DNA of 64,000 bases from Pontibacter diazotrophicus. GTDB taxonomy: Bacteria > Bacteroidota > Bacteroidia > Cytophagales > Hymenobacteraceae. Location: contig NZ_QRGR01000020.1 of NCBI RefSeq assembly GCF_003367245.1, positions 1 through 64,000 of the forward strand, read 5' to 3'. A program made the position numbers and the translations under genes. Positions within the stretch are counted from its first letter, which is position 1; each line of letters begins with the position of its first letter. Shown in pieces: positions 34,411-42,961 of this stretch. A model generated the notes under the pieces. That model saw only the letters and a list, made by a program, of their open reading frames with translations. It had not been told where the DNA came from and ran no database searches.

Positions 34411-35592
34411 ATGATTCCCATTTACTCTCAAAAGAACAGGATAAAGCTTATTTTTGTTATTGTAGCCCTTATTATTGGGGCTGCCACCATCACCTATACT
34501 AATATATTAGTCAGCAGGCTATCTGAGCGGGAGCAGGAACTCGTCCAGCTCTATGCCAAAGGCCTTCGCTACATGATTAATGCGCCCAGCGACGACAATA
34601 TTGTGTTTATTGAAGAAGAAATCCTTTCTTCCAACCATACGGTACCTGTTATACTTACAGACGAGAATGAGAACATTCTTGATTCAAAGAACATAAATAT
34701 TCCAGAAAACATTTCGGGAGACACAGATAAAATAAATCAACTGCTGCAGCGCGAGATTGAGAAGATGAAAACGCAGCACGCACCCATTGTAGTGCCTTGG
34801 GGCGAGGGTTCTGTCAATTATGTATTTTACAAAGATTCTGCCCTGCTCTCTCAATTGAGGTTTTATCCTTACGTTCAGCTCATCGTCATCGCCTGCTTTA
34901 TATCGATGGCCTATTTTGCCTTCAGCTATTCGCGCCGTGCCGAGCAGAACAGGGTTTGGGTAGGCCTGGCCAAAGAAACGGCGCACCAGTTAGGTACGCC
35001 GCTGTCCTCTTTAATGGCGTGGTACGAGTACATCAAAGCGAGTCCGAAGTTCGAGAATGAGCCTATTATTGATGAATTGGGTAAGGATGTGCGGCGGCTG
35101 GAGATAATTACCGAGCGCTTCTCCAATATTGGTTCTGTGCCGCTGCTCCGCGACGAGAATATACTGCAGGTAACGGAAAACGCTATCAATTACCTGCAAA
35201 ACCGCATTTCCCGCAAGGTAATTTTTTCTGTCACCTCTAATTTCTCTCCGGATATTACAGCGAAGGTAAACGTATCGCTCTACGATTGGGTGATTGAGAA
35301 TATTTGCAAGAACGCGGTGGATGCCATGGAGGGGAAGGGAAATATAGATATACAGATGTCGTTGCTCGGTAAAAGCAGTATAGCTGTGGACATTACCGAT
35401 ACAGGCAAAGGTATTCCTAAAAGTAAAATGGCTGCTGTTTTTCTGCCAGGCTTTACTACTAAAAAGCGGGGCTGGGGCCTTGGTCTGGCACTGGCCAAGC
35501 GCATTATTGATAATTACCACGAAGGCAGACTCTACGTGAAATGGTCGGAGGTAGGCAAAGGCACGACTTTCAGGATTGTGCTGAACCGGTGA
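34411..35592 (+). CDS. orphan sensor histidine kinase
   Basis: 393 aa. Two membrane helices (about 11-33 and 152-172) flank a small periplasmic domain. The cytoplasmic part has the phospho-acceptor His192 in AKETAHQLGTPLSSL, N-box ENICKNAVDAM, G1 DITDTGKGIP and G2 GWGLGLALAKRII. The H-box reads HQLGTPL rather than HExxTPL; the Glu next to His needed for phosphatase activity in HisKA kinases is replaced by Gln. No response regulator is adjacent. It is followed by family A repeats. Confidence 0.88.
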   Translation: MIPIYSQKNRIKLIFVIVALIIGAATITYTNILVSRLSEREQELVQLYAKGLRYMINAPSDDNIVFIEEEILSSNHTVPVILTDENENILDSKNINIPENISGDTDKINQLLQREIEKMKTQHAPIVVPWGEGSVNYVFYKDSALLSQLRFYPYVQLIVIACFISMAYFAFSYSRRAEQNRVWVGLAKETAHQLGTPLSSLMAWYEYIKASPKFENEPIIDELGKDVRRLEIITERFSNIGSVPLLRDENILQVTENAINYLQNRISRKVIFSVTSNFSPDITAKVNVSLYDWVIENICKNAVDAMEGKGNIDIQMSLLGKSSIAVDITDTGKGIPKSKMAAVFLPGFTTKKRGWGLGLALAKRIIDNYHEGRLYVKWSEVGKGTTFRIVLNR

Positions 35593-35594
35593 AA

Positions 35595-35652
35595 GAAGTT
35601 AGAGAGTTTGGGAGTTAGAGGGTTAGAAAGTTAAAAAATTAGAAAGTTAAAA
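35595..35652 (+). repeat. word-repeat tract, family A, locus 2 (single orientation)
   Basis: About six copies of GTTAGAGAG/GTTAGAAAG/GTTAAAA directly after the histidine kinase stop. The facing reverse-complement half seen at other family A loci is missing. Confidence 0.65.
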
Positions 35653-35732
35653 GGGGTGATTGGGGGAGGGTTCTTTCCTGTGCTGTTTTCCTTGTCCACA
35701 AGTCCTTCATCTAGTAGTCCTTTGTCAAATAA

Positions 35733-36668
35733 ATGGTAGAAGTAGTAAAGTATGGCTCGGAGCATAAGGCTGCCTGGGATGCTTTTGTAGCAAGCTCCAG
35801 GAACGGCACCTTTCTGCTGCACCGCGACTATATGGAGTATCACGCCGACAGGTTTACGGATCATTCGCTGCTTTTTTACCGCAAGGATCTACTGATTGCT
35901 TTGCTGCCAGCCAACGAGGTGGGGCAGGAGGTGCATTCGCACGGCGGCCTGACCTATGGTGGCATCATCAGCGACAGCCGCATGAAGGCGTCTGTGATGC
36001 TGGAGGTTTTTGAGGCAATGAAGGTGTACTTTAAGGATCAAGGCTTCCGGCGCATGCTATACAAAGCCATACCGCACATATACCACCAGGTGCCGGCAGA
36101 GGAGGACCTGTACGCCCTGTTTCGTTATAATGCCAGGCTGTACAGGCGCGATGTGAGCTCGGTGGTGGAACTGCTGCAGGCTGTAGGATATGACCGGGAC
36201 AGGAGGTGGCGCTTGTCAAGAATATCGAACGCAGGTATTGAGCTTCGGCAGTCAGATGACTTTTCTACCTTTATGGAAATGGAGCGCGCGCTGTTGATGG
36301 AGAAGTATAACAAACTGCCGGTGCACACGGCAGCAGAAATGATGCATTTGGCGGCTTCTTTTCCGGAGCAAATCAAGCTCTACGGTGCGTATGAGGCCGG
36401 TGAAATGCATGCGGGCATTATCATATACGAGACTAAAACAGTGGCCCATTGCCAATACACGGCATCAACAGCTTATGGCAGGAGTATCTCTGCACTGGAT
36501 GCTTTAACAGACTATCTGATCACCAAGGCATACCCTCACAAAAAATACTTTGACTTTGGCATTTCTACGGAGCAGCAGGGGCAGCACTTGAACAAGGGAC
36601 TGGTCCGGAACAAGGAAAGCTACGGTGCACGCACCGTGGTGCATGATTTTTACGAGCTGCAATTTTAG
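35733..36668 (+). CDS. GNAT/FemAB-like acyltransferase
   Basis: 311 aa. Two halves with the GNAT-like fold used by FemAB and Acetyltransf_6 families: N-terminal WDAFVASSRNGTFLLHRDYMEYH, SLLFYRKDLLIALLPANEV and GGLTYGGIISD; C-terminal IKLYGAYEAGEMHAGIIIYE and KYFDFGISTEQQG with the closing KESYGARTVVHDFYEL. Such proteins act in peptidoglycan peptide or polysaccharide modification. Substrate not inferable. Confidence 0.8.
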   Translation: MVEVVKYGSEHKAAWDAFVASSRNGTFLLHRDYMEYHADRFTDHSLLFYRKDLLIALLPANEVGQEVHSHGGLTYGGIISDSRMKASVMLEVFEAMKVYFKDQGFRRMLYKAIPHIYHQVPAEEDLYALFRYNARLYRRDVSSVVELLQAVGYDRDRRWRLSRISNAGIELRQSDDFSTFMEMERALLMEKYNKLPVHTAAEMMHLAASFPEQIKLYGAYEAGEMHAGIIIYETKTVAHCQYTASTAYGRSISALDALTDYLITKAYPHKKYFDFGISTEQQGQHLNKGLVRNKESYGARTVVHDFYELQF

Positions 36669-36680
36669 TTATAGCAACTC

Positions 36681-36721
36681 AAAAAGAAAGGCTATTCCGG
36701 GTAAGAACAGCCTTTCTCTTT
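36681..36721. terminator. intrinsic terminator between convergent genes
   Basis: AGAAAGGCT (36685-36693) pairs with AGCCTTTCT (36709-36717), with A-rich and T-rich flanks. Confidence 0.75.
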
Positions 36722-36735
36722 GAATTAAATCTTGA

Positions 36736-38724
36736 TTAAACTGCTTCTGCGGCAGGCACCGCTTCCACTTCGTTTTTCTTGCCAATTACCCTGATGACTC
36801 CCCAGAGAATGCCCGCCCCTATGAGGTAAACCAACAGCCAGTGTACGCCCAGTGTCGATAAATTCGTGCAGACTACATTGGCAACCAAGGCTACCGTAAC
36901 AGCATACGGCAACTGCGTTTTCACATGGTCGATGTGGTTGCAGCCTGATGCCAGCGAACTCAGGATAGTGGTGTCAGAAATAGGGGAACAGTGGTCGCCG
37001 AACACAGAGCCCGCTAGCACAACGGAGATAACGTTGTATATAATCGGCATTGTTTCTTCCAGCGTAAAACCCTGCATCTGGCATACGTACCAGGCAGCAG
37101 GTAGCATTAGCGGGTACAAAATCGCCATGGTGCCCCAGCTGGAGCCTGTGGAGAAAGCAATAATAGCTGCCAGGAAAAACGTAATCTCCGGCAGGAAGTG
37201 CGGAGAGATGTTGCCCGAGAAAAGCGAAGTCAGGTATTCGGCAGTATAGAGCTGCTGTGTTACCGTTGCCAGCGACCAGGCCAGCACCAGGATGAGTATA
37301 GCCGGTAGCATTGTTTTGAAGCCCGTCACTAAGGACTCCATCGTCTCCGTCAGGCTCATGATGCGCTGGCTCACCGTCAGTATAACCGCCACAATTACTC
37401 CGGAAAGCGAAGCCCAGATAAGGGCGGTATAAGAGTTAGAGTCTCCGATGGTAATGGAGAGTTTGCGCACGAAACTCAGGCTCGGGTCTGCCCATATGTC
37501 GGGGCTGTAGCCCGTATAGAGCAACCCCCCTAGTGTGCCGAAAATAACGACCAGCACGGGTAGCAGCGCATTTACAGCACGCGTGCGGGTAACATCAATA
37601 GGCTCAAACTCTGCCATTTCCTGCTGTTGCCTCGCCTCGCCTTTAGGATCCATGCTGGCGGAGGTAACGGCGCCGGTGCTGCGGGCGCGTATTTCTGCGC
37701 GGTGCATGCCTCCAAAATCGCGGTTCATGAGGATGAGCATCAACATAAACACCAGCGTCAGCACCGGGTAATACGCGTACTCCAGCGAGTGAAAGAACAA
37801 CGAATAAGCTCCTTCTTCTATCCCCAGTGAGGCGGCTGCATCCTTGATATAGCCTAACTCTGCGCCCACCCAGGTCGTTACAAATGCGATGGACGCTACC
37901 GGTGCAGCAGTACTGTCTACAAGGTAAGCCAGTTTTTCGCGGGATATTCTGTGCCCGTCCGTAACGGGGCGCATGGTATTTCCCACAATCAACGTGTTGG
38001 CGTAGTCGTCGAAGAAGATAGCGATGCCCAATGCCCACGTCACGACCTGTGAACTCTTAGCCGATCTTGCATAGCTGGAGAGCAGGTTCACGATGCCGGC
38101 CATACCGCCATTCTTAGAAATGATAGCCACCATGCCGCCAATCAGCATCGAAAAAAGTATGACAGCAATGTGGTCTGCGTCTGTAAGCGCTGATACGAGG
38201 TAGGTGTCGCCAACAGCCAGCAACCCTGTGAAAAGGGATTTGAGAGACAAGCCGTAGATAACGAAGCCGCCTACCCAAATGCCGGCGAAAAGGGCCAGCA
38301 GCACTTCCTTAAAAATGAGCGCCAGCACAATAGCGATGAGTGGCGGAAGAATGGAGAGCCACATCGGAAACTCGCGCAGCCCTCCCTCCGCTTCATCATC
38401 CAGCCGGTAAAGGCGCGCCAGAGTATGGGTGCCTAAATTAGCACTTACCTGCACCAGTGCAGCGGCCTCGGGTAATGCAAGCAATGTTTCACCATCAACA
38501 AGCGTAGCTTCCTGCAACTCTCCGTTAACCCGGAGCGGCAGTGTACCGGTGTATTTAACTAAGTTTCCGGCCTCATTGGTGGTGCGGAGGGTAAAGGCTG
38601 TATCGTTAATGGCCTGTAGGGTAAGCTCTTCAATAGCGGTCTTATCTATTGCTTCCTGAGCCTGTGCCTGAGAACTTAGCAGCAGGAGCAGCATCAGGCT
38701 CAGCAGGGACTTATATAGCTTCAT
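36736..38724 (-). CDS. nhaC: NhaC-family Na+/H+ antiporter with extra secreted N-terminal domain
   Basis: 662 aa. A signal peptide (MKLYKSLLSLMLLLLLSSQAQAQ) and an extracytoplasmic domain of about 95 residues precede a 12-helix NhaC transporter starting near residue 120 (FPMWLSILPPLIAIVLALIFKEVLLALFAGIWVG in order). Transport-core blocks include FFDDYANTLIVGNTMRPVTD and SPISDTTILSS. The N-terminal domain looks beta-rich (LTLQAINDTAFTLRTTNEAGNLVKYTG). Plain NhaC proteins are about 450-500 aa and lack it; the extended form is seen in some Bacteroidota. Likely role: sodium and pH homeostasis. Confidence 0.88.
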   Translation of the reverse strand: MKLYKSLLSLMLLLLLSSQAQAQEAIDKTAIEELTLQAINDTAFTLRTTNEAGNLVKYTGTLPLRVNGELQEATLVDGETLLALPEAAALVQVSANLGTHTLARLYRLDDEAEGGLREFPMWLSILPPLIAIVLALIFKEVLLALFAGIWVGGFVIYGLSLKSLFTGLLAVGDTYLVSALTDADHIAVILFSMLIGGMVAIISKNGGMAGIVNLLSSYARSAKSSQVVTWALGIAIFFDDYANTLIVGNTMRPVTDGHRISREKLAYLVDSTAAPVASIAFVTTWVGAELGYIKDAAASLGIEEGAYSLFFHSLEYAYYPVLTLVFMLMLILMNRDFGGMHRAEIRARSTGAVTSASMDPKGEARQQQEMAEFEPIDVTRTRAVNALLPVLVVIFGTLGGLLYTGYSPDIWADPSLSFVRKLSITIGDSNSYTALIWASLSGVIVAVILTVSQRIMSLTETMESLVTGFKTMLPAILILVLAWSLATVTQQLYTAEYLTSLFSGNISPHFLPEITFFLAAIIAFSTGSSWGTMAILYPLMLPAAWYVCQMQGFTLEETMPIIYNVISVVLAGSVFGDHCSPISDTTILSSLASGCNHIDHVKTQLPYAVTVALVANVVCTNLSTLGVHWLLVYLIGAGILWGVIRVIGKKNEVEAVPAAEAV

Positions 38725-38907
38725 TTATTGGGCGTAGCGTATTTTACAAACCCTCAAGTAAGCAAAAAAAGGCGACAAACGGAAATTTGCCTGGGAGCCG
38801 GCGAACTGCAGGCTTCGGGAAGTATCCGGAGTTAAGGTCTATTCTGTAGGAGGTACTTCTCCTGGCAAAGATGCTCTTTTGAGATGCATCTAAGGTTTGG
38901 GCAATCG

Positions 38908-39756
38908 CTATTTGGCCCTGTTCACGATAAACACACCTGCCAATATCACCACCATACCCACATAGTGCCACAGGTGTATGGTTTCCCCGTCCAGTACGCC
39001 CCACATGAGCGCCACAATCGGGATGAGGTAATTAATGGTGCTGGCAAACAGCGGTGTGGAAATGTGGATGAGCTTGTTGAGTAGAATAAGGCCGACGGCT
39101 GTGCTGAAAACAGCCAGCAGCGCAATGTACAGCAGCGCCTCCCATGCGCCAGGCGCATATTGCAGCTTCTGAAAGGCATCAGTAGTAGAAAGGTATACTG
39201 CGGCCACAGGCCCCACCGTGAGCAGCGCCAGGCTCGACATCACGATTGGCTTGATGCCTCGCAGGCGGTACTTGATGATGTTGGCGCTGCCGCCGTAGCA
39301 CACAGTAGCCAGCACAATGAACAGGCCATAAAAGGCATTGCTGAAATCAGCACTGCCGTTACCTGTAAAAATCAGCATGGCAGTACCTGCTATGCCTACC
39401 AGTATGCCCACCATGCGCATCCAGGTGATGGACTGCTGAAAGAAAATGGCCCCAATCAACAGGGTAAAGAGGGCTGTAAGGGAGTTAAGTACGCCTGCCA
39501 GCCCACTTGCCAGCTGGGTTTCGGCGTAGGCAAACAGAAAAGCAGGGAACAGGTTACCGAGCAGGCCACTGGCCACCAAAAATTTCCAACGGTGCGGCTC
39601 CACTTTCCGGAGGTGGGCGATGGCAAAAGGTAAAAGCGAGAGGCAGGCAATCACAATACGCAGTGCCCCCAGCTCATCAGAACTGAAAACAACAAGCCCT
39701 TTCTTGATGAGAATAAAAGAAGTACCCCAGATAAACGTGAGTACCACAATCAACAC
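38908..39756 (-). CDS. EamA/DMT-superfamily transporter
   Basis: 282 aa from GTG at 39756. Ten membrane helices in two EamA repeats; family marks are TFIWGTSFILIKKGL at the N-terminus and the second-repeat GVLDGETIHLWHYVGMVVILAGVF. No ATG is available: the frame stays open upstream to an ATT at 39811-39813 that would add a plausible N-terminus (KTEAAPAQEKTATPLLTW) and abuts the family A repeat. The native start may therefore be ATT, or may have been altered by the repeat. Substrate unknown, probably a metabolite or amino acid. Confidence 0.8.
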   Translation of the reverse strand: MLIVVLTFIWGTSFILIKKGLVVFSSDELGALRIVIACLSLLPFAIAHLRKVEPHRWKFLVASGLLGNLFPAFLFAYAETQLASGLAGVLNSLTALFTLLIGAIFFQQSITWMRMVGILVGIAGTAMLIFTGNGSADFSNAFYGLFIVLATVCYGGSANIIKYRLRGIKPIVMSSLALLTVGPVAAVYLSTTDAFQKLQYAPGAWEALLYIALLAVFSTAVGLILLNKLIHISTPLFASTINYLIPIVALMWGVLDGETIHLWHYVGMVVILAGVFIVNRAK

Positions 39757-39812
39757 CCAGGTCAGTAGCGGGGTAGCGGTTTTCTCCTGCGCGGGAGCGG
39801 CTTCGGTCTTAA

Positions 39813-39987
39813 TAGTTAGAAAGTTAGAAGGTTAGAAATTTAAAAAGTTACTGGAGTTAGAAAGTTAGAGCGAGTCAGAAATTTGAAAAACTGAAAGAGT
39901 TGGAACTTTGAAAATAAACATCAGAAACTCCAACTCCCCACTTTTCAACTTTGTAACCTTCTAACTTTTTAACTCTCTAACTCTCTA
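39813..39987. repeat. inverted word-repeat element, family A, locus 3
   Basis: Left tract 39813-39903 (AGTTAGAAAGTTAGAAGGTTAG-like words, degenerating) and right tract 39926-39987 (CAACTTTGTAACCTTCTAAC, TTTTTAACTCTCTAACTCTC). It fills the whole gap between eamA and dusB, both on the minus strand, and touches the dusB stop codon. Confidence 0.75.
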
Positions 39988-40974
39988 AAGAGTAGCATAG
40001 CTCATCGTCTGGGCAATCTCGTCCAGGGTGTCGTAGATCTCATTGATGTCTTCGGACTGTACGAGGCGCATGCGCAGCGGCTTGAAGTGCGGCAGCCCGC
40101 GGAAGTAATTCGTGTAGTGGCGGCGCATCTCAAAAATGCCCAGCTTATCGCCTTTCCACTCCAGCGAATGCGTGAAGTGCTGGCGGCAAACTTCCACGCG
40201 CTCCTCCAGTGTTGGCCCCTCCAGTACCTCCCCAGTGTTCATGAAGTGCTTTATCTCGTTGAAGATCCACGGGTAGCCGATGCTGGCGCGGCCAATCATG
40301 ATGCCATCTACGCCATAGCGGTTGCGGTACTCCAGCGCCTTCTGCGGCGTGTCAATGTCGCCGTTTCCGAAGATGGGGATTTTCATGCGCGGGTTGTTCT
40401 TCACCTCGGCAATCAAACTCCAGTCAGCTTCGCCTTTGTACATCTGCACACGGGTGCGGCCGTGGATGCTGAGGGCCTGGATGCCAATGTCCTGCAGCCG
40501 CTCGGCTGTTTCTACAATGTATTTGGTGTTCTCATCCCAGCCCAGGCGGGTTTTCACCGTTACCGGCAGGTGCGTCGCTTTCACGATCTCCTCCGTCATC
40601 TTCACCATCTTGGGTATATCGCGGAGCAGGGCAGCACCGGCACCTTTGCAGGCCACGTTTTTTACAGGGCAGCCATAGTTAATGTCAATTAAATCGGGCC
40701 CGGCCTGTGAAGAGACAATTGCCGCCTCCCGCATGGACTCAATGTCAGAACCGAAGATCTGAATGCCGATGGGGCGTTCGTAATCAAAAATATCCAGCTT
40801 TTGAATGCTTTTTGCCGCATCTCGTATCAGGCCCTCCGACGAGATAAACTCAGTATACATCAGGTCTGCGCCATTCGCTTTGCATACCTTCCGGAACGGC
40901 GGATCGCTCACGTCTTCCATCGGTGCCAGCAGCAGCGGAAACTCCCCCAACTCTATGTTCGCTATCTTTACCAC
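39985..40974 (-). CDS. dusB: tRNA-dihydrouridine synthase, DusB type
   Basis: 329 aa. FMN/NADPH-dependent reduction of uridine in the tRNA D-loop. TIM-barrel marks: LLLAPMEDVSDPPFR at the N-terminus, YTEFISSEGLI, DINYGCPVKNVACKGAGAAL with catalytic Cys102, VTVKTRLGWD, IHGRTRVQMYKG, and IPIFGNGDIDTPQKA with GIMIGRASIGYPW. Bacteroidota DusB usually has this length. Confidence 0.93.
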   Translation of the reverse strand: MVKIANIELGEFPLLLAPMEDVSDPPFRKVCKANGADLMYTEFISSEGLIRDAAKSIQKLDIFDYERPIGIQIFGSDIESMREAAIVSSQAGPDLIDINYGCPVKNVACKGAGAALLRDIPKMVKMTEEIVKATHLPVTVKTRLGWDENTKYIVETAERLQDIGIQALSIHGRTRVQMYKGEADWSLIAEVKNNPRMKIPIFGNGDIDTPQKALEYRNRYGVDGIMIGRASIGYPWIFNEIKHFMNTGEVLEGPTLEERVEVCRQHFTHSLEWKGDKLGIFEMRRHYTNYFRGLPHFKPLRMRLVQSEDINEIYDTLDEIAQTMSYATL

Positions 40975-41027
40975 AGCTAAATCTATTTTTTCGCGTAAAT
41001 TTACGTCAATTAAACCTAATCTTCTGT

Positions 41028-42002
41028 ATGAAAGGTTTCATCTCCAAAGGTCTGCACCCATTTTGGGTAATATTGCTGCTGTTGGCGTTTATGTTTGGGG
41101 GCTATTTTGTGGCCACGTTTATAGTTACTCTACTGGCTGAGTGGTTTTTTGGAGTGGGTATTTTCGAGTTGATGGATGTGGCTGCTGACCCTGCCTCGCA
41201 TCCGCAGGGGCCGAACGTGATGATCCTGCTGCAGGCGGTGCTACAGTTTACCTCTTTTATCATTGGTCCGCTCATACTGCTCCGGGTGCTTGGCTATAAT
41301 ATCGGTCATTACTTAAGCTGGAAGGTGCGGCCAAATTTGTTGCTGGTGCTGCTGAGTGGCCTGCTGATCATCACCATCATGCCCGCCAACTCCGCTATCA
41401 TCAACTGGAACGCCAATCTTGACTTCCCCGATTTTATGGAAGGGTTTGAGCGCTGGGCGCGGGAGCAGGAAGATAGCCTGGCCGAGATTATGAAGCTCAT
41501 CACCCGTTTTGATACAGTGGGTGATCTGCTGATAGGCCTGGTGGTGTTTGCCCTTATACCTGCTGTTGGCGAAGAACTGGTTTTCCGGGGTATTTTGCAG
41601 CGGCAGTTCTTCCGCTGGTTAGAGAATCAGCATGTGGCTATTTGGCTGGCAGCTATCATCTTTGGCGCTATTCATGTGCAGTTCTTCGGTTTCTTTCCGA
41701 GGGTTTTGCTTGGTGCCTTGTTCGGGTATTTATATTTTTGGTCGGGCCGAATTATTATCCCGATGGTGGCGCACTTTGTAAACAACGGCTTTACGGTGTT
41801 TATGCTATACCTGCACCAAACCCGTACCATCGAGACTGATATAGAAAGTACGGAGGCCATGCCTTTATATGCTATCGCGGTTTCCTTAATTTTGAGTGCG
41901 GCTATTATTTATTTTCTTTATCAGCAGTTTGCCGCCTTGCCGGTGCGCCCGGAAAGTGCAGCAGAGGCTACGGAAGAAGAACAGAGCCACTATAACTCCT
42001 AA
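41028..42002 (+). CDS. CPBP-family intramembrane glutamic endopeptidase
   Basis: 324 aa from the ATG at 41028 (MKGFISKGLHPFWVIL). Eight or so membrane helices. The CPBP/Abi motif 1 is E182-E183-LVF-R187-G188; motif 2 is AIIFGAIHVQFFGFFPRVLLGALFG with its His; motif 3 is IIIPMVAHFVNNG. The family includes Rce1-type prenyl-protein proteases and bacteriocin-immunity proteins. Substrate unknown. cdsA follows 42 nt downstream on the same strand. Confidence 0.9.
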   Translation: MKGFISKGLHPFWVILLLLAFMFGGYFVATFIVTLLAEWFFGVGIFELMDVAADPASHPQGPNVMILLQAVLQFTSFIIGPLILLRVLGYNIGHYLSWKVRPNLLLVLLSGLLIITIMPANSAIINWNANLDFPDFMEGFERWAREQEDSLAEIMKLITRFDTVGDLLIGLVVFALIPAVGEELVFRGILQRQFFRWLENQHVAIWLAAIIFGAIHVQFFGFFPRVLLGALFGYLYFWSGRIIIPMVAHFVNNGFTVFMLYLHQTRTIETDIESTEAMPLYAIAVSLILSAAIIYFLYQQFAALPVRPESAAEATEEEQSHYNS

Positions 42003-42044
42003 ACAAACACACGAGCTGTCGCCCCGCCGACACAAAAGCAATTC

Positions 42045-42872
42045 ATGAGAAAAAAAGTATCCACCCTCAGTAATTTAAGTCAACGTATCATTGTCGGGGT
42101 GCTGGGTGCCGCGATTTTTATCGGGAGTATCTGCTTTAGCGAATGGACTTATTTCCTGCTTTTCCTGGGGCTTACGCTCCTGGGGATAGCTGAATTCTAC
42201 AGGATGGTGCACGAGCAGGGCATTCATGCAAACCGGGGAGTCGGGTTTCTACTGGGTGGCTTATTCTTCGTGTCCATGTTCTTAGTGCAGGCAGAGGTAA
42301 TGCCCGGCGAGCTGCTGTACCTGACGCTGCCGGTGCTCTTTTTTGTTTTCATCAATGAACTTTACCGCAAACGGCCGCAGCCATTCACAAATATAGCCTT
42401 TACTATATTAGGAATGGTGTACGTGGCTGGTCCGTTCGGTCTGCTGCACCTGCTGGCTTATCTGGAGGGGGTATATACCTGGCAACCTATCCTGGGCCTG
42501 ATGCTGCTGATTTGGGCCGCTGATACGGGCGCCTATATTGCCGGGAAGAATTTTGGGAAGCACAAACTGTTTGAGCGCATCTCACCAGGTAAAACCTGGG
42601 AGGGGTGGGCAGGCGGTACCCTGTTTTCTATAGCAGTAGGGTATGTGCTGTCGATTTTTCTCTTAGACCTGCAGGTGTACCAGTGGGTTGGGGTAGCAGC
42701 AATTGTCTCTGTGTTCGGGGTGCTGGGAGATCTGACAGAATCCATGCTGAAACGCAGCCTGGGTGTAAAAGACTCCGGAACGTTGCTGCCCGGCCATGGG
42801 GGGCTGTTAGACCGCTTTGACAGTCTTTTAATGGCAATCCCCTTCATCGTTGTCTTCCTTAAAATCTTCTAA
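42045..42872 (+). CDS. cdsA: phosphatidate cytidylyltransferase
   Basis: 275 aa, about eight membrane helices. Makes CDP-diacylglycerol from phosphatidic acid and CTP. The CDP-DAG synthase signature lies at about 233-262: ESMLKRSLGVKDSG, then LLPGHGGLLDRFDS. Also DTGAYIAGKNFGKHK and SPGKTWEG. With psd 1.5 kb downstream it supplies phosphatidylethanolamine synthesis. Confidence 0.96.
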   Translation: MRKKVSTLSNLSQRIIVGVLGAAIFIGSICFSEWTYFLLFLGLTLLGIAEFYRMVHEQGIHANRGVGFLLGGLFFVSMFLVQAEVMPGELLYLTLPVLFFVFINELYRKRPQPFTNIAFTILGMVYVAGPFGLLHLLAYLEGVYTWQPILGLMLLIWAADTGAYIAGKNFGKHKLFERISPGKTWEGWAGGTLFSIAVGYVLSIFLLDLQVYQWVGVAAIVSVFGVLGDLTESMLKRSLGVKDSGTLLPGHGGLLDRFDSLLMAIPFIVVFLKIF

Positions 42873-42961
42873 AAAAATTGCGCGCGGCCTTTAGGAGGTT
42901 GCAACTAATATTATCAACTTTGCCGAATAATTGATTACTCACTATAAATTATACATAGTAG

